NCBI RefSeq assembly: GCF_000250655.1
Contig: NC_016935.1
Coordinates: 443,501 to 507,500, forward strand
Source of the DNA: Paenibacillus mucilaginosus 3016
GTDB lineage: Bacteria; Bacillota; Bacilli; Paenibacillales; NBRC-103111
Length of the DNA: 64,000 bases
Direction: 5' to 3'
Part shown: piece by piece, positions 54,083 through 63,919 of the stretch
Layout of the letters: every line of letters begins with the position of its first letter
How positions within the stretch are numbered: position 1 is the stretch's first letter
Position numbers and translations under genes: made by a program
The notes under the pieces: model-generated
Databases searched by the model: none
What the model was told of the DNA's origin: nothing
The model's input: only the letters and a program-made list of their open reading frames with translations

Positions 54083-56206
54083 ATGGAACCGCAATCGAAT
54101 GCAGGGGAAGCGAGAGTCCCGGTCTTCCGGAGGCTACTGGCTTATGCGCTCCTGTTCAAATACCGGATCGCCGCAGCGCTGCTTGTGCTCTGCTGTGCCG
54201 TGGGCGCGGAGCTGGCCGGGCCCTTCATCGCGAAGACGATCATCGACCGGCATATCGGGGGGATCGCCCAGCCTTGGTACGAATGGAACGTTAAGGATGT
54301 CTCCCTTCCTGCGGATACAAGGAATGTAGAACTGGACGGCGTATTGTATGTTCGCAAAGATTGGTTGGATGCGGGCGCTGCACCGGGATCCGGTCCTGCA
54401 GAACGTCCCGCCCTCTGGCGGGAAGCCCGGATTCTGCAGCTGGACAGCGGCATGTACCTGGTCCGGGGAGCGGGAGAGATGACCGGCGGTTCCTGGTCCG
54501 CTGCCGGGGAAGGAGCGGACGCGCCGGTACTGACCTGGAAGGCGGAGAGCGGGGAGACCCGGCAGGTGCCGGCGCGCAAGCTGACCACCGCAGAGACGGT
54601 GGCGTTCTACAAGTATGATATCCCCGAGGTCATCCGGTGGCTGGCTGTCTTCTTCGGCCTGCTTGTGCTCGGCAGCGCGCTGCATTATATCCAGGGCTTT
54701 ACGCTGCAGACCACGGCACTGCGGATTATTCAGCGGATGCGGATGGATCTCATGAATCACATCCAGCGCATGCCGATCCGTTATTTTGACAGTACGCCGA
54801 TCGGCCAGGTCGTCTCGCGGATCGCGAACGACACGGAAGCGGTACGGGACCTGTTCATGAGCTTCATGGCGACCTTCGTGGTCAGCTCGATTAATATTGT
54901 CGGCATCTATATCGCCCTGTTCCTGCTCGATTACCGGCTGGCGCTGGTGACGCTGGTGTTCATGCCGCTGTTCACTGTCGTGATGTACGTGCATCTCAAG
55001 TATTCCAAAAAGTACATCTCTGTGATGCGCGCACGGCTCAGTGATATGAACGCGATGCTCAACGAATCGATCAACGTCATGCCGATCCTGCAGGCGTTCC
55101 GGCAGGAGAAGAACCGCATGCGGGAGTTCAATGCCCTGAACGAGGACCGCTACCGTGCGAACATCAAGCAGATCCGGCTCTTCTCGCTCTCTTCGCGGAA
55201 CTTTACCGGCTTGGTGGGCTCCCTTTTTACGGCGGGGGCCATCTGGTATTTCGGCGGCCAGTCGCTTCAGTCGGCGATCTCGTTCGGAGTATTCTACGCG
55301 TTCATCGATTATACGGGGCGGTTCTTTCAGCCGATCATCGGCATCTTCGATCAGCTCATGAACGCGCAGCGGGCGGTGGTATCCGCAGAGAAGGTGTTCG
55401 GCCTGATGGATATTGAGGGCACCGAGGTGGCGAGAGCCGACGAAGTCCCAAGGCCGCAGGGGCATGTGAAATTCGATAACGTCACGTTCGCTTACAAAGA
55501 AGGCGAGCCGGTACTGCGCGGCATCACCTTCGAGGCGAAGAAGGGGGAGACGGTAGCGCTGGTGGGGCACACCGGATCGGGCAAAAGCTCGATCATGAAC
55601 CTCCTGCTCGGTTTCTACGAACCCTCGGACGGGCGTATTCTGATCGACGGGCAGGAGATCCGCAGCATCTCCAAGCAGGCGCTCCGCAAGCATATGGGGA
55701 TCGTGCTCCAGGATCCGTTCCTGTTTACGGGCGATATCAAGTTCAATGTGTCGCTGTATAACGAGCGCATCGGGCCGCAGCAGGTACGCAAGGCACTGGC
55801 GGATGTCGGTGCCGCGGGCTTCGTCGAGGCGCTGCCGGGCGGCTATGACGAGCGGGTCGTCGAGCGCGGGAGCACGCTGTCCGCCGGACAACGGCAGCTC
55901 ATCTCCTTCGCCAGGGCGCTGGCCTTCGACCCGGCGATCCTCATTCTCGATGAGGCGACCGCTTCGATCGACAGCGAGACCGAAGGGCTCATTCAGGAGG
56001 CACTGCGGGTGGTCAGCGCAGGGCGCACGACCTTCGTGATCGCCCACCGGCTCTCGACCATCCGCGAGGCGGATCAGATTCTGGTGCTGCACCGCGGTGA
56101 GATCGTCGAACGCGGCAATCACGAGACCTTGATGGAGCTGAAGGGCCGGTATTACCGGATGTACCAGCTCCAGTCGGGCGGTACCGTTCAGACCACAACC
56201 GCATAG
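54083..56206 (+). CDS. ABC exporter half-transporter, YheH/BmrD-like
   Basis: This 707-residue partner of the preceding gene has membrane helix 1, then an extracytoplasmic insert of about 115 residues (about 65-180), as in BmrD, then five helices. The ATPase keeps the catalytic Glu: Walker A GHTGSGKSS, signature TLSAGQRQLISFARAL, Walker B ILILDEATASID, H-loop IAHRLS. The pair would form an asymmetric drug exporter with one active site. GCGAGGATC precedes the ATG. B. subtilis bmrCD is controlled by a leader peptide; I did not find a clear one here. Confidence 0.92.
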   Translation: MEPQSNAGEARVPVFRRLLAYALLFKYRIAAALLVLCCAVGAELAGPFIAKTIIDRHIGGIAQPWYEWNVKDVSLPADTRNVELDGVLYVRKDWLDAGAAPGSGPAERPALWREARILQLDSGMYLVRGAGEMTGGSWSAAGEGADAPVLTWKAESGETRQVPARKLTTAETVAFYKYDIPEVIRWLAVFFGLLVLGSALHYIQGFTLQTTALRIIQRMRMDLMNHIQRMPIRYFDSTPIGQVVSRIANDTEAVRDLFMSFMATFVVSSINIVGIYIALFLLDYRLALVTLVFMPLFTVVMYVHLKYSKKYISVMRARLSDMNAMLNESINVMPILQAFRQEKNRMREFNALNEDRYRANIKQIRLFSLSSRNFTGLVGSLFTAGAIWYFGGQSLQSAISFGVFYAFIDYTGRFFQPIIGIFDQLMNAQRAVVSAEKVFGLMDIEGTEVARADEVPRPQGHVKFDNVTFAYKEGEPVLRGITFEAKKGETVALVGHTGSGKSSIMNLLLGFYEPSDGRILIDGQEIRSISKQALRKHMGIVLQDPFLFTGDIKFNVSLYNERIGPQQVRKALADVGAAGFVEALPGGYDERVVERGSTLSAGQRQLISFARALAFDPAILILDEATASIDSETEGLIQEALRVVSAGRTTFVIAHRLSTIREADQILVLHRGEIVERGNHETLMELKGRYYRMYQLQSGGTVQTTTA

Positions 56207-56238
56207 CCGGCTGGGGATGTGTACGGATGAACAGCAAC

Positions 56239-56274
56239 AAGGACCGCGGCCCGGGATTCGGGTGCGGTCCTTTT
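56239..56274 (+). terminator. Terminator after the ABC exporter genes
   Basis: The stem AAGGACCGC/GCGGTCCTT, with inner GC pairs, ends in TTTT. Confidence 0.8.
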
Positions 56275-56341
56275 GATTCGAAGGGGCGGTGAACCATAGT
56301 GGATGGATTCAGCCGTGCTCCGCTGCTTGCGTCCCCAAGTC

Positions 56342-57022
56342 TCACAGCAGGGAAGGGGCTTCCGGTTCAGGATCCCGGCTGCGGATGACGAGCAGCAGGC
56401 CTTCCCGAACCTGCACCGTACCCGCTTCATCGACGAGGACATTGGAGATACCCAGCGACTGTCCTATGGTCAGCGAAGCCTCATGAAGCGGATATTGGAA
56501 CCCCTCCAGGGTGATGCCGTGCACATCCAAGGTCAGCGGGAGCAGGGAGACGTGCGTATGGGGGCTCTTCTGCAGCTTCAGCGGCGTACCTGCACCGATC
56601 AGCTGCAGTTCGTTATACTCGTCGGCGATCCGGCACGGCACACCGGCCAGGAGGCCGCGGCGGAGCAGATGCACATTCGCCAGCGAGTGGTCCCATCGGC
56701 TGCCGAGCACTCCCGCCATTACAATCTCGCGGGCTCCCTGTTCGTGCGCCCAATTGAAGGCCATCTCGGTATCGGTCAAATCCTTCATGACCGGGTCACA
56801 GGTCAGGAACCGGGCGCTGCTGTCCCGTACCCGCTCCAGCTCCATGGCCGTCACGGAATCAAAATCGCCAAGTGCGATATCGGGACGCAGGCCGTGCTCC
56901 GCGAGGAAGAGAGCGCCCCGGTCGGCTCCGATCAGCTTGTCCCCCGGCTGGAGCAGGCGGAGGGCCCAGGAACCGAGGGTGCCTCCGGAGAAAATTACAT
57001 AACGCGCCGCAGCGCTCATCAT
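56342..57022 (-). CDS. thiN: Thiamine pyrophosphokinase
   Basis: This 226-residue enzyme makes thiamin pyrophosphate from thiamin and ATP. Conserved segments: IGADRGALFL, ALGDFDSV, KDLTDTEMAFNWA (metal and nucleotide sites), LGSRWDHSLANVHLL and the C-terminal TPK_B1 domain with VSLLPLTLDVHGITLEGFQYPL. Length is normal. The ATG at 57022 has AGGAAAGGA upstream. Its product is the ligand of the riboswitch before thiC. Confidence 0.95.
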   Translation of the reverse strand: MMSAAARYVIFSGGTLGSWALRLLQPGDKLIGADRGALFLAEHGLRPDIALGDFDSVTAMELERVRDSSARFLTCDPVMKDLTDTEMAFNWAHEQGAREIVMAGVLGSRWDHSLANVHLLRRGLLAGVPCRIADEYNELQLIGAGTPLKLQKSPHTHVSLLPLTLDVHGITLEGFQYPLHEASLTIGQSLGISNVLVDEAGTVQVREGLLLVIRSRDPEPEAPSLL

Positions 57023-57232
57023 CACAACCGATCCTTTCCTGGTACCATGCTTTTCCTCATTGTAGCATAAGCGTCGGGGAAGGATATAGATGAGGTCTCC
57101 GGCCCGTAATCACCTGCCGCATCTGTACGTTCCAGAGCCCAACCTGCTCTATGGGGCGCATACATGAAGTGCGGCCGGGGTAATAACAAGAACAAAGGGT
57201 CTGGAGTGGTTCCGGCCAAAGGAGGGGATGTC

Positions 57233-58207
57233 ATGAAGATCAACGGGCGATACGAGAACATGGATGGAATTCGGCTGCGCAAGAAGCTCCCTTTTATCCA
57301 GAAGTGGCGCAAGGAACGCAAGAAAATCAAGCTCAAGGACTGGAGCTATACTGTGCCCCAATGCGGGGAGAAGCAGATTGAGTTTCTGAAAAGCAATCAT
57401 ACCGAACCGACGATGACCTGGATCGGCCATTCCTCGTTCCTGCTGCAGATGGAAGGCAAGAACCTGCTGACCGATCCGGTGTGGGCCCAGCGGATGGGGC
57501 TGGAGAAACGGCTCGCGCCTCCCGGTCTGATGCCGTCGGATCTGCCGCGGATCGATGCGGTCCTGCTGTCGCACAGCCACTATGACCACATGGATATGCC
57601 TTCGCTGCGCACCGTACACCAGCGCAATCCGGGGGTTCAGATGCTGGTACCTGTGGGTCTGGGCAAAAAGCTGAAAAGCAGCGGGTTTCAGAAAGTTACG
57701 GAAGTGAATTGGTGGGATACGGTGAGGCTCGACGGCTTGGAGCTGCACTTCGTGCCGGCTCAGCACTGGACCCGCCGTACGCTCTTTGATACGAACGCTT
57801 CCCATTGGGGAGGATGGGTGCTGCGTCCGGTAACGCATCACGGAGAACGTCTTGCCGTCTATTTCGTAGGAGACAGTGCGTATTTCGGGGGATTCAAAAC
57901 AATCGGTGAACGATTCCGGATTGGGTGGGCACTGATGCCGATCGGGGCTTATGACCCGGAGTGGTATACCGGCAAGCAGCATGTGAATCCGGAGGAAGCG
58001 GTACAGGCCTTCATCGACTGCGGGGCAGATGTCTGTGTGCCGATGCACTACGGCACCTTCCGCCTGGCAGACGACACGCCGCGGGAAGCGCTGGACCGGC
58101 TTCACGCGGCGTGGGAACGCCATGGTCTTGCTCCCGAGCGTCTTCGCATTCTGACCTTCGGCGAGACAGTAAGGCCGCTTGCGGAAACGGTGGGAGCCAG
58201 AGGGTAA
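57233..58207 (+). CDS. MBL-fold metallo-hydrolase (NAPE-PLD/UlaG-like)
   Basis: This 324-residue metallo-beta-lactamase-fold enzyme has a GHSSFLLQMEGKNLLTDPVW N-terminal part. The metal motif is HSHYDHMD (H114, H116, D118, H119), with later His in PAQHWTRR and Asp in FVGDSAYF and a C-terminal MHYGTF. The pattern with HWT and GGWVL is that of N-acyl-phosphatidylethanolamine phospholipase D-like proteins. Bacterial substrates are unknown. GGAGGGG precedes the ATG. Confidence 0.9.
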   Translation: MKINGRYENMDGIRLRKKLPFIQKWRKERKKIKLKDWSYTVPQCGEKQIEFLKSNHTEPTMTWIGHSSFLLQMEGKNLLTDPVWAQRMGLEKRLAPPGLMPSDLPRIDAVLLSHSHYDHMDMPSLRTVHQRNPGVQMLVPVGLGKKLKSSGFQKVTEVNWWDTVRLDGLELHFVPAQHWTRRTLFDTNASHWGGWVLRPVTHHGERLAVYFVGDSAYFGGFKTIGERFRIGWALMPIGAYDPEWYTGKQHVNPEEAVQAFIDCGADVCVPMHYGTFRLADDTPREALDRLHAAWERHGLAPERLRILTFGETVRPLAETVGARG

Positions 58208-58217
58208 AAAGAGGGGG

Positions 58218-59411
58218 TTAGCTCCGGTCCCGGCGGGACATCTGCTGCCATACGGAGCCGGCGGCTTCCTCGCCGCCCTCGATCCGCTCGAGTGCCATGC
58301 GGATCTGCAGACGGACTTCGAATTCGGGTTCATCCTCGGCCGCTTTCAAGGCTGGCAGTGCCGTTTCGTCCCCAAGCTCATAGAGGAAGCGGGCCGCCCG
58401 CCAGCGGACGAGCTTGTTCGGGTCGGAGAGCGCGGCGATCATGGCCTCCTGTGCCGCGGGATCCCCGAGATCGGACAGCGTATCCCCGGCGGTCCGGCGG
58501 ACGGACGGGGAAGGATCCTGAAGCGCCCGGTACAGATGCGGAAGGACGACAGGGTCCTTCAGGTCCCCGAGGTATACGGAAGCGAGGCGGCGTACCGCTG
58601 CCTGCTCGTCATCCAGGGCGATGAGCAGCAGCGGAAGCGTTTCGGCGGAAGGCTGAATCCGGCGCAGCGCCGCATACCGCTCCTTCCATTCGGGCGAGCG
58701 CAGCAGGGCTTCCGCCTCCGCATAGGACAGCTCCCGCCGGGTTTTCTCGGCGCGCTGCTGCGCATCGCCCGTACCGGCTCCGGCTGCAGCTTGGGCCGCG
58801 AGTTCTTCCAGCTGCGCGTCGGAATAGGCGGCGTCAAGCTCCTGCACCACATCTTCCAACACCTCCTGCAGGGAGCCGTAACGGGTATCCCATTCCTCGA
58901 GGGTGCGCTCCTTGATCAGGTTGGGAGAAGCGGAGGCCGCCCGGACCGCCGTGTCGCTGAAGCGGGAGGGCAGGGCCGCCCGCTGTTCTTCGTCACCGCT
59001 GGAGACGCGAACCTGCAGCGGGATGCCGCGGAAGTGCTGCAGGAATACATGGACTTCGCCGAAGGATGCATCGGCCGTTGTCCCTTCTCCGTTCCCGGCG
59101 TCGGGGCCTTCCGCAGCGGGATGGGAGCTGCCCTGCGGATGGGCGGATTCCGTGACACCAAGCACTTCCCGGACCTCGGCGAGGATGCGGCCCCAGTCTC
59201 CCTTGGGCATCCGGTCTACGGCGATGAAATCCGCGGCACGGTAGAAGGCTTTGACTCCCTCGATCGACAGCAGGCGCTGCAGCTCGGGCGTCGGCGCTTC
59301 CGCAGCCTGCTCCCGGGTATAAGTTTCACGTACACCGCTGGGGAGCGACTCGCTCATATTGATCTTCATGGTGTTGGGGCTGGGGGTCGGTTCAATGGAT
59401 ACGATGGGCAT
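58218..59411 (-). CDS. CvfC/YpgR-like protein: Nfu_N domain plus HEAT repeats
   Basis: This 397-residue soluble protein has an N-terminal scaffold-type Nfu_N domain (SIEPTPSPNTMKINMSESLPSG...LLSIEGVKAFYRAADFIAVDR), a central region and C-terminal HEAT/PBS-like repeats (LPLLLIALDDEQAAVRRLASVYLGDL, LPHLYRALQDPSPSVRRTAGDTLSDLGD and MIAALSDPNKLVRWRAARFLYELGDE). This matches conserved virulence factor C of staphylococci and YpgR of Bacillus. The Nfu_N part suggests a link to iron-sulfur handling. AAGGAGT precedes the ATG. It follows the DinB gene by 20 bases, probably one operon. Confidence 0.88.
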   Translation of the reverse strand: MPIVSIEPTPSPNTMKINMSESLPSGVRETYTREQAAEAPTPELQRLLSIEGVKAFYRAADFIAVDRMPKGDWGRILAEVREVLGVTESAHPQGSSHPAAEGPDAGNGEGTTADASFGEVHVFLQHFRGIPLQVRVSSGDEEQRAALPSRFSDTAVRAASASPNLIKERTLEEWDTRYGSLQEVLEDVVQELDAAYSDAQLEELAAQAAAGAGTGDAQQRAEKTRRELSYAEAEALLRSPEWKERYAALRRIQPSAETLPLLLIALDDEQAAVRRLASVYLGDLKDPVVLPHLYRALQDPSPSVRRTAGDTLSDLGDPAAQEAMIAALSDPNKLVRWRAARFLYELGDETALPALKAAEDEPEFEVRLQIRMALERIEGGEEAAGSVWQQMSRRDRS

Positions 59412-59431
59412 CGGTGTACTAACTCCTTCTA

Positions 59432-59947
59432 TTATATATATCGTTCTTGAATGATACGGAGATGGTGCAGTTCATGGCCGGCGATAATGTAGGCGAGTGC
59501 ACGGGCGGTAATCGGATAGCCGCTCGCCGAGCCCTCCCGGAGCCAGTCGGCTGGGGACAAGCCGGCGAACAGGCTCAGTGTGGCCTGGCGGACCACGGCC
59601 AATTCATCGGCAAGCCGCTGCAGCGGCCATTCGTCGAACGCGGTGCCGCGGATAAACAGATCCTGGTCGAAGCCGGGCAGCGGCGTGGTATCCCCGCGCG
59701 CCACCCGCAGCAGGCGGTAGCTCATCACCCGCTCGGTGTCTGCAATGTGGCCGAGCACCTCTTTGATGCTCCACTTGTCTTCGGCGTAGCGGTGCAGGGC
59801 TTGTGCTTCGGTCAGCCCAGCCACCAGACCGGCCGTTTTCTGCAGCTGCTCCTTTAAGTGTGCGGTGACATCCCCTTCAGGCACCTGTGCGATGTATCCT
59901 GCATAAAACGCATTGTACTCGGTTTGTTCCGGTTTGGCCAATGTCAT
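59432..59947 (-). CDS. DinB family protein
   Basis: This 171-residue four-helix-bundle protein shows the metal-binding histidines in VLGHIADTERVMSYRLLRVARGD and the C-terminal IIAGHELHHLRIIQERYI, as in DinB/YfiT-type putative metalloenzymes (often bacillithiol-linked in Firmicutes). GGAGGAG precedes the ATG. It lies upstream of the CvfC-like gene with the same orientation. Confidence 0.9.
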   Translation of the reverse strand: MTLAKPEQTEYNAFYAGYIAQVPEGDVTAHLKEQLQKTAGLVAGLTEAQALHRYAEDKWSIKEVLGHIADTERVMSYRLLRVARGDTTPLPGFDQDLFIRGTAFDEWPLQRLADELAVVRQATLSLFAGLSPADWLREGSASGYPITARALAYIIAGHELHHLRIIQERYI

Positions 59948-59969
59948 ATGATTTCTCCTCCATTTCAGA

Positions 59970-60010
59970 AAAAGGACCTTCGGCCTCGGTGGGGAGGCCT
60001 TCGGGTCCTT
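59970..60010 (-). terminator. Terminator of the guanylate-kinase-like gene
   Basis: AAGGACCTTCGGCCTC pairs imperfectly with GAGGCCTTCGGGTCCTT, with a T run on the minus strand. Confidence 0.75.
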
Positions 60011-60061
60011 GTGTTCAATGTTGTATGGGGCACCGTCCGGATAGAAGGCAGAGGCGCAGGA

Positions 60062-60652
60062 TCAGTCGAGATCCAGCAGATTCCGGTGCAGATATGTATC
60101 GTCCAACGCTTTGGTCAGATCGAATACGGTATGGGCGAGATCCAGGTTCTCAAACACATGCTCACAGGAATCCTTGTAGGCCATTTCTTCCTCGTAATGG
60201 GACATGTAGCGTTCGATGAGCTCCGGGGTATCTCCGCGCTCCTGCTCGCGCTTCAGTACGGTTTCCCGGTCCGCATAGATGAAGATCCGGACAACCTTGT
60301 CGCCGTATACTTTCTTCAAGGCTTCCGCCCCGAACCGGTTTAACACCAGGTAGACCGCCCCGAATTTCTGGAGCTGTGCCGCGACATCGGCTTCCTTGAT
60401 GCCGTAGCAGTTTCCGTCGATCTCGATGACCTCGATAAATTCTTGTTTCTCCTCGGCCGCTTTGAACTCTTCTCTGGATACAAAGTGATAGTCCTGCCCG
60501 TCAACCTCGGATGAGCGCGGAGGGCGTGTCGTGTACGATATGACCTGTTTTACGCCTAGCGTACTTCCTGACATTTGGGCTACCGTCCGGCGTCCTGCGC
60601 CGTTCGGACCGGTGAATACAAAAATTATTTCCTTGTCTTTCAGCTCGTACAT
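60062..60652 (-). CDS. Guanylate kinase-like protein with altered P-loop
   Basis: This 196-residue protein follows the guanylate kinase plan: P-loop TGPNGAGRRT (14-23), ISYTTRPPRSSEVDGQDYHFVSREEF (GMP-binding loop), then IDGNCYGIKEADV and a lid ERYMSHYEEEM. The usual P-loop Lys (GxxGxGKGT) is Arg21, which should weaken or abolish normal ATP binding. The housekeeping Gmk is expected elsewhere. This may be a specialised or regulatory paralogue. AAGGAGGG precedes the ATG. Confidence 0.85.
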   Translation of the reverse strand: MYELKDKEIIFVFTGPNGAGRRTVAQMSGSTLGVKQVISYTTRPPRSSEVDGQDYHFVSREEFKAAEEKQEFIEVIEIDGNCYGIKEADVAAQLQKFGAVYLVLNRFGAEALKKVYGDKVVRIFIYADRETVLKREQERGDTPELIERYMSHYEEEMAYKDSCEHVFENLDLAHTVFDLTKALDDTYLHRNLLDLD

Positions 60653-60954
60653 GGAAACCCTCCTTCGATTTGAAGTGCAGTTCCTTGCCGGGTGGATCTA
60701 CCTGTATTTTACATGGTTTCGTAGAAGAGGTAAAGGCATCGCTTACATTGCCCATTTGCCACGCTTCCGAAGTGGTTTATTCAAAATTCTTAGAAATGAA
60801 AAGAACCGGCTTCGCCGGCCTTCTCAGTTCCTGCATCGCAGCCTTCCCCCGTGCGCAGGTCGGGCTTTACCGGATCAGGGAGTGCGGCAGCACCGTCTTG
60901 GTGTCGTGCGCTGACTCCCTTGAAGTTCTTTAACCCGCGCGGCTTAGGTGACGC

Positions 60955-62691
60955 TTATCTGCCGCGCCTCCGGCCTCCAGCCGCTCCGCCGCGGCCCGCC
61001 GGCTTGGGTCCGCGGCCTGCACCTCCGCGCTCCGGAGCACCACCGCCGCCGGAACGCCCACGCGCTCCCGCGCTGCCGCCTCGCGCTCCGGCTCCGCCGC
61101 TGCGAGCGCCTGCCGTCCGCGCTCCGCGCTCGCCGCCCGGCCGCGGGCCGCTGCTCCAGCGCTCGGCGCCGTCACCGCGTCCCGGCGCGCCGCCGCCGCC
61201 GCCGCCGCGGGTGCCTGCCGCTGCCGCTCCGCGTCCGCCGCGTGGGGCGGCACTGTCGCGCGTGCCGCCCTGCGTGCCGCTCCACGGCAGCGCGCCTTCA
61301 CCGCGTGCTCCGGCGCCGCCGCGTCCGCCCGCTGTGCCGCGTCCGGCTCCGCGTGCCGCGCTGTCGCGCCCGCCGCTCGCCGCTGCGCCCCAGCGCTCCG
61401 CGCTCTCGCCGCCGCGTGGCGCTGGTGCCGCTGCACGTCCGCGTCCGCCCGGTGCCGCTGCTCCGCGTCCTGCGGCTCCCCGCGCTCCGCGTCCGCCGGC
61501 GGTGCGTGCCTCACCGCGGCGCCCGCCTTGACGTCCGCCGCGCTCACTGCGCTCGTCCGTCCGCGCCTCGGCACCACCGCGTCCCGGCCGCTTCACGAGC
61601 TGCATCTTGATGCCTTTTTCAATGGCCTCAAGATAGAAGGCGTCGCGCGGCGCAGTGAAGGTGATCGCTTTGCCCGTCATCCCGGCCCGTCCCGTCCGGC
61701 CGATCCGGTGGATATAGCTTTCCGCATCATGGGGGATGTCGTAGTTATACACGTGGGTGATGCCTTCGACATCAAGTCCGCGTGCGGCAATATCGGTTGC
61801 TACAAGGAACTGGATCTTCGCATCGCGGAACCGTTTCATAACCTGCTCGCGCTTGGCCTGGGTCAAGTCGCCGTGCAGCTCATCTACCGCGTATCCGCGC
61901 TCGTCCAGCTCATCCCGCAGCTTCGTGGCCCGAAGCTTCGTCCGACAGAAGATCATGCCGAGGAAAGGAGGGTCTTCTTCCATCGCCTTGCAGAGAGCGT
62001 CCAGCTTACCGCGATCCGTCGTCTGTACGACGATCTGTTCGATTTCATCGAGGGTGACGCGCTTCGCTTTCACTTCAATCTCTACAGGAGGCTTCATATA
62101 TTCTTTAGCCAGCTGGCGGACACGCTCCGGCATGGTGGCCGAGAAGAGCAGCGTCTGTCTGCGGGTTGGCGTAGCGGAGATAATCTCCACAACTTCAGGC
62201 AGAAAGCCCATGTGAAGCATCTGGTCGGCTTCGTCCAGTACGAGGGTGGAGAGCTTGAACAGCTGCACGGTTTCGCGGCGCAGGTGATCCAGCAGCCGGC
62301 CCGGCGTGGCGACGATGATATGAATGGCCCCTTCGAGCTTCCGGATCTGCCTCTCCACATCCTGACCGCCGTAAGCGGAGAGAACGCGGATGCCCTTCAG
62401 GGGAGCCCAGCGGGCTACCTCTTCGGTGATCTGGATGGCAAGCTCCCGCGTCGGCGTTACGATCAAGGCTTGTACATGCGAGCGGTTAGGGTCAATGCTC
62501 TCGAGGATGGGGAGCACGAAGGCAAGGGTTTTTCCTGTGCCTGTCTGTGCCTGGGCAATCACGTCATGTCCGCCCAGTACGGAGGGAATCGCTTCGCGCT
62601 GAATCGGCGTCGGTTCATTATACCCGTGTTTATGCAGTGCTTCGGCAAGCTCCTGGGAGATGCCCAGTGCCTGGAATTCGTTTTTCTTCAT
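60955..62691 (-). CDS. DEAD-box RNA helicase with long RGG-rich tail (CshA-like)
   Basis: This 578-residue ATP-dependent RNA helicase has Q motif [26 protein letters not shown], Walker [13 protein letters not shown] variant [12 protein letters not shown], and [10 protein letters not shown]. The core ends near residue 367. The remaining 210 or so residues are a low-complexity Arg/Gly/Ala tail with many RGG and GGRG units, likely for RNA binding and condensation. It is much longer than the tail of ordinary CshA. The ATG at 62691 has GGGAGA upstream. CshA-type helicases act in cold adaptation and RNA decay. Confidence 0.93.
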   Translation of the reverse strand: MKKNEFQALGISQELAEALHKHGYNEPTPIQREAIPSVLGGHDVIAQAQTGTGKTLAFVLPILESIDPNRSHVQALIVTPTRELAIQITEEVARWAPLKGIRVLSAYGGQDVERQIRKLEGAIHIIVATPGRLLDHLRRETVQLFKLSTLVLDEADQMLHMGFLPEVVEIISATPTRRQTLLFSATMPERVRQLAKEYMKPPVEIEVKAKRVTLDEIEQIVVQTTDRGKLDALCKAMEEDPPFLGMIFCRTKLRATKLRDELDERGYAVDELHGDLTQAKREQVMKRFRDAKIQFLVATDIAARGLDVEGITHVYNYDIPHDAESYIHRIGRTGRAGMTGKAITFTAPRDAFYLEAIEKGIKMQLVKRPGRGGAEARTDERSERGGRQGGRRGEARTAGGRGARGAAGRGAAAPGGRGRAAAPAPRGGESAERWGAAASGGRDSAARGAGRGTAGGRGGAGARGEGALPWSGTQGGTRDSAAPRGGRGAAAAGTRGGGGGGAPGRGDGAERWSSGPRPGGERGARTAGARSGGAGARGGSAGARGRSGGGGAPERGGAGRGPKPAGRGGAAGGRRRGR

Positions 62692-62922
62692 TATATAAGT
62701 CTCCCTGCTGTGTGAATTGTCTTCGATTATTTTCAACTTTCTGCCTGCCGCTCATACCTGAGACAGTCATAATTAAGCCCTATATATAGGAAGCTTTTTA
62801 TCGGACCCGCCCGGAACCTGTTCCAAATGTATCCATAGTATCTTCACATTCTACAGGAAGCCGGTGCAAAAAGAAACTGCACAAGGAGGAGTTTCCCTGT
62901 GCAGCTGTGATTTTAGATCCCG

Positions 62923-63636
62923 TCAGTATTCCCGTCCATTGGCTTCCGCCTGGTTCGGAATGGTTGGGTCCGTTCCAAAGGTCCTCTCCATGGTCCGTGT
63001 GAACTCGGGAATATAAGGGCTAAGGGAGCGTCCGTGCCAGCTTTCGATCGCCAGCTTGGTGAATTGGTCAATGATATTCGGATTCGCGGAGATGTATACA
63101 TCCTGGATGGTCGGCTCGAGCGAGCGGATCTTCTCTGCAATCTTCTGTTTGAACAGATGAGAAATGTGCTCATGGTGGGGCTCGGTTTGAGCACCGCTGA
63201 CTCCGTCGATGAGCTGCGTGGGATCCACATGCAGGCTTTGGAAGTCACCTGCAGGATTTTCGCCGCGGGCTCGCCCGTCTTTGTTCGAATCGAGGGCCAT
63301 CTTGTCGCCGCCATGGGTGCCGCTTGCCGTACTGTCCATCGTAATAGCTGTGTAGGCTACATTGTCCCCGACGAGCACAATAGCCGAATTCACGCCGTAC
63401 ATGGCCGCCACCTGGTCGGAGAGGTTCTGGTTCATTTCCAGTTTGGTTACTTTATGGGATACAGGGGCATACTGCTGCTGAGTCTGGTAAGCACGGGAGG
63501 TATCCTGTCTCGGCAGATCCCGTTTGCTGCCGTAATTGCTGGCGCTGTTGTAGTCGTACCAGGAATAGCATCCTGCCGCGACGGCAAAGGTGAAGAGCAA
63601 GGAAATCAGGCCGACAAGTCGTAGAGCGCGTGCCAT
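62923..63636 (-). CDS. YhcN/YlaJ-type sporulation lipoprotein
   Basis: This 237-residue lipoprotein has signal peptide and lipobox VAAGC (lipidated C23). The mature part contains MNQNLSDQVAAMYGVNSAIVLVGDNVAYTAITM and the C-terminal FKQKIAEKIRSLEPTIQDVYISANPNIIDQF, the conserved YhcN/YlaJ core found in spore membrane lipoproteins. A Gln/Tyr-rich stretch follows the lipid site. AAAGGAGGA precedes the ATG. Supports an endospore former. Confidence 0.92.
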   Translation of the reverse strand: MARALRLVGLISLLFTFAVAAGCYSWYDYNSASNYGSKRDLPRQDTSRAYQTQQQYAPVSHKVTKLEMNQNLSDQVAAMYGVNSAIVLVGDNVAYTAITMDSTASGTHGGDKMALDSNKDGRARGENPAGDFQSLHVDPTQLIDGVSGAQTEPHHEHISHLFKQKIAEKIRSLEPTIQDVYISANPNIIDQFTKLAIESWHGRSLSPYIPEFTRTMERTFGTDPTIPNQAEANGREY

Positions 63637-63890
63637 GGTGGTTCCTCCTTTGAAACGGATAGTCGGGAAGAGAGCTTCGGCTTTTCGTGAACCGGGTGGA
63701 TACCGGAGCTGCAGTTACGGGAATTCTCACAAATAGAATGGGTCATCCGTGGGGAAAACATGCGGGAGGGGAAGGAGGTCCAAAACATGCATAAAAGCAC
63801 CGCTTAATGGAAATAACCAAAGAGAGGCAAAACGCTTAAACCCCTGAAAAATATACACTTCCGAACAATTTGTGAACTCTCTGAGATTCA
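63637..63890. other. Intergenic region upstream of the spore lipoprotein gene
   Basis: No gene recognised. It should contain the lipoprotein promoter on the minus strand; no clear sigma-G or sigma-F site was identified. Confidence 0.3.
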
Positions 63891-63919
63891 TTGACAAAAA
63901 AGAGACACGAATTTATAGT
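63891..63919 (+). promoter_or_regulatory. Strong sigma-A promoter for a gene beyond the window
   Basis: TTGACA (63891-63896), exactly 17 bases, then TATAGT (63914-63919). A second TTGACA occurs at 63940. The gene it serves starts after position 64000. Confidence 0.75.

Noticed and set aside
54134..56122. 662-codon minus-strand frame opposite the BmrD-like gene
   Set aside because: Antisense to an intact ABC exporter; composition typical of a shadow frame.
60851..61531. Pro/Ala/Arg-rich plus-strand frame
   Set aside because: It is the complement of the RGG tail of the DEAD-box helicase; GC-rich repeats keep all frames open.
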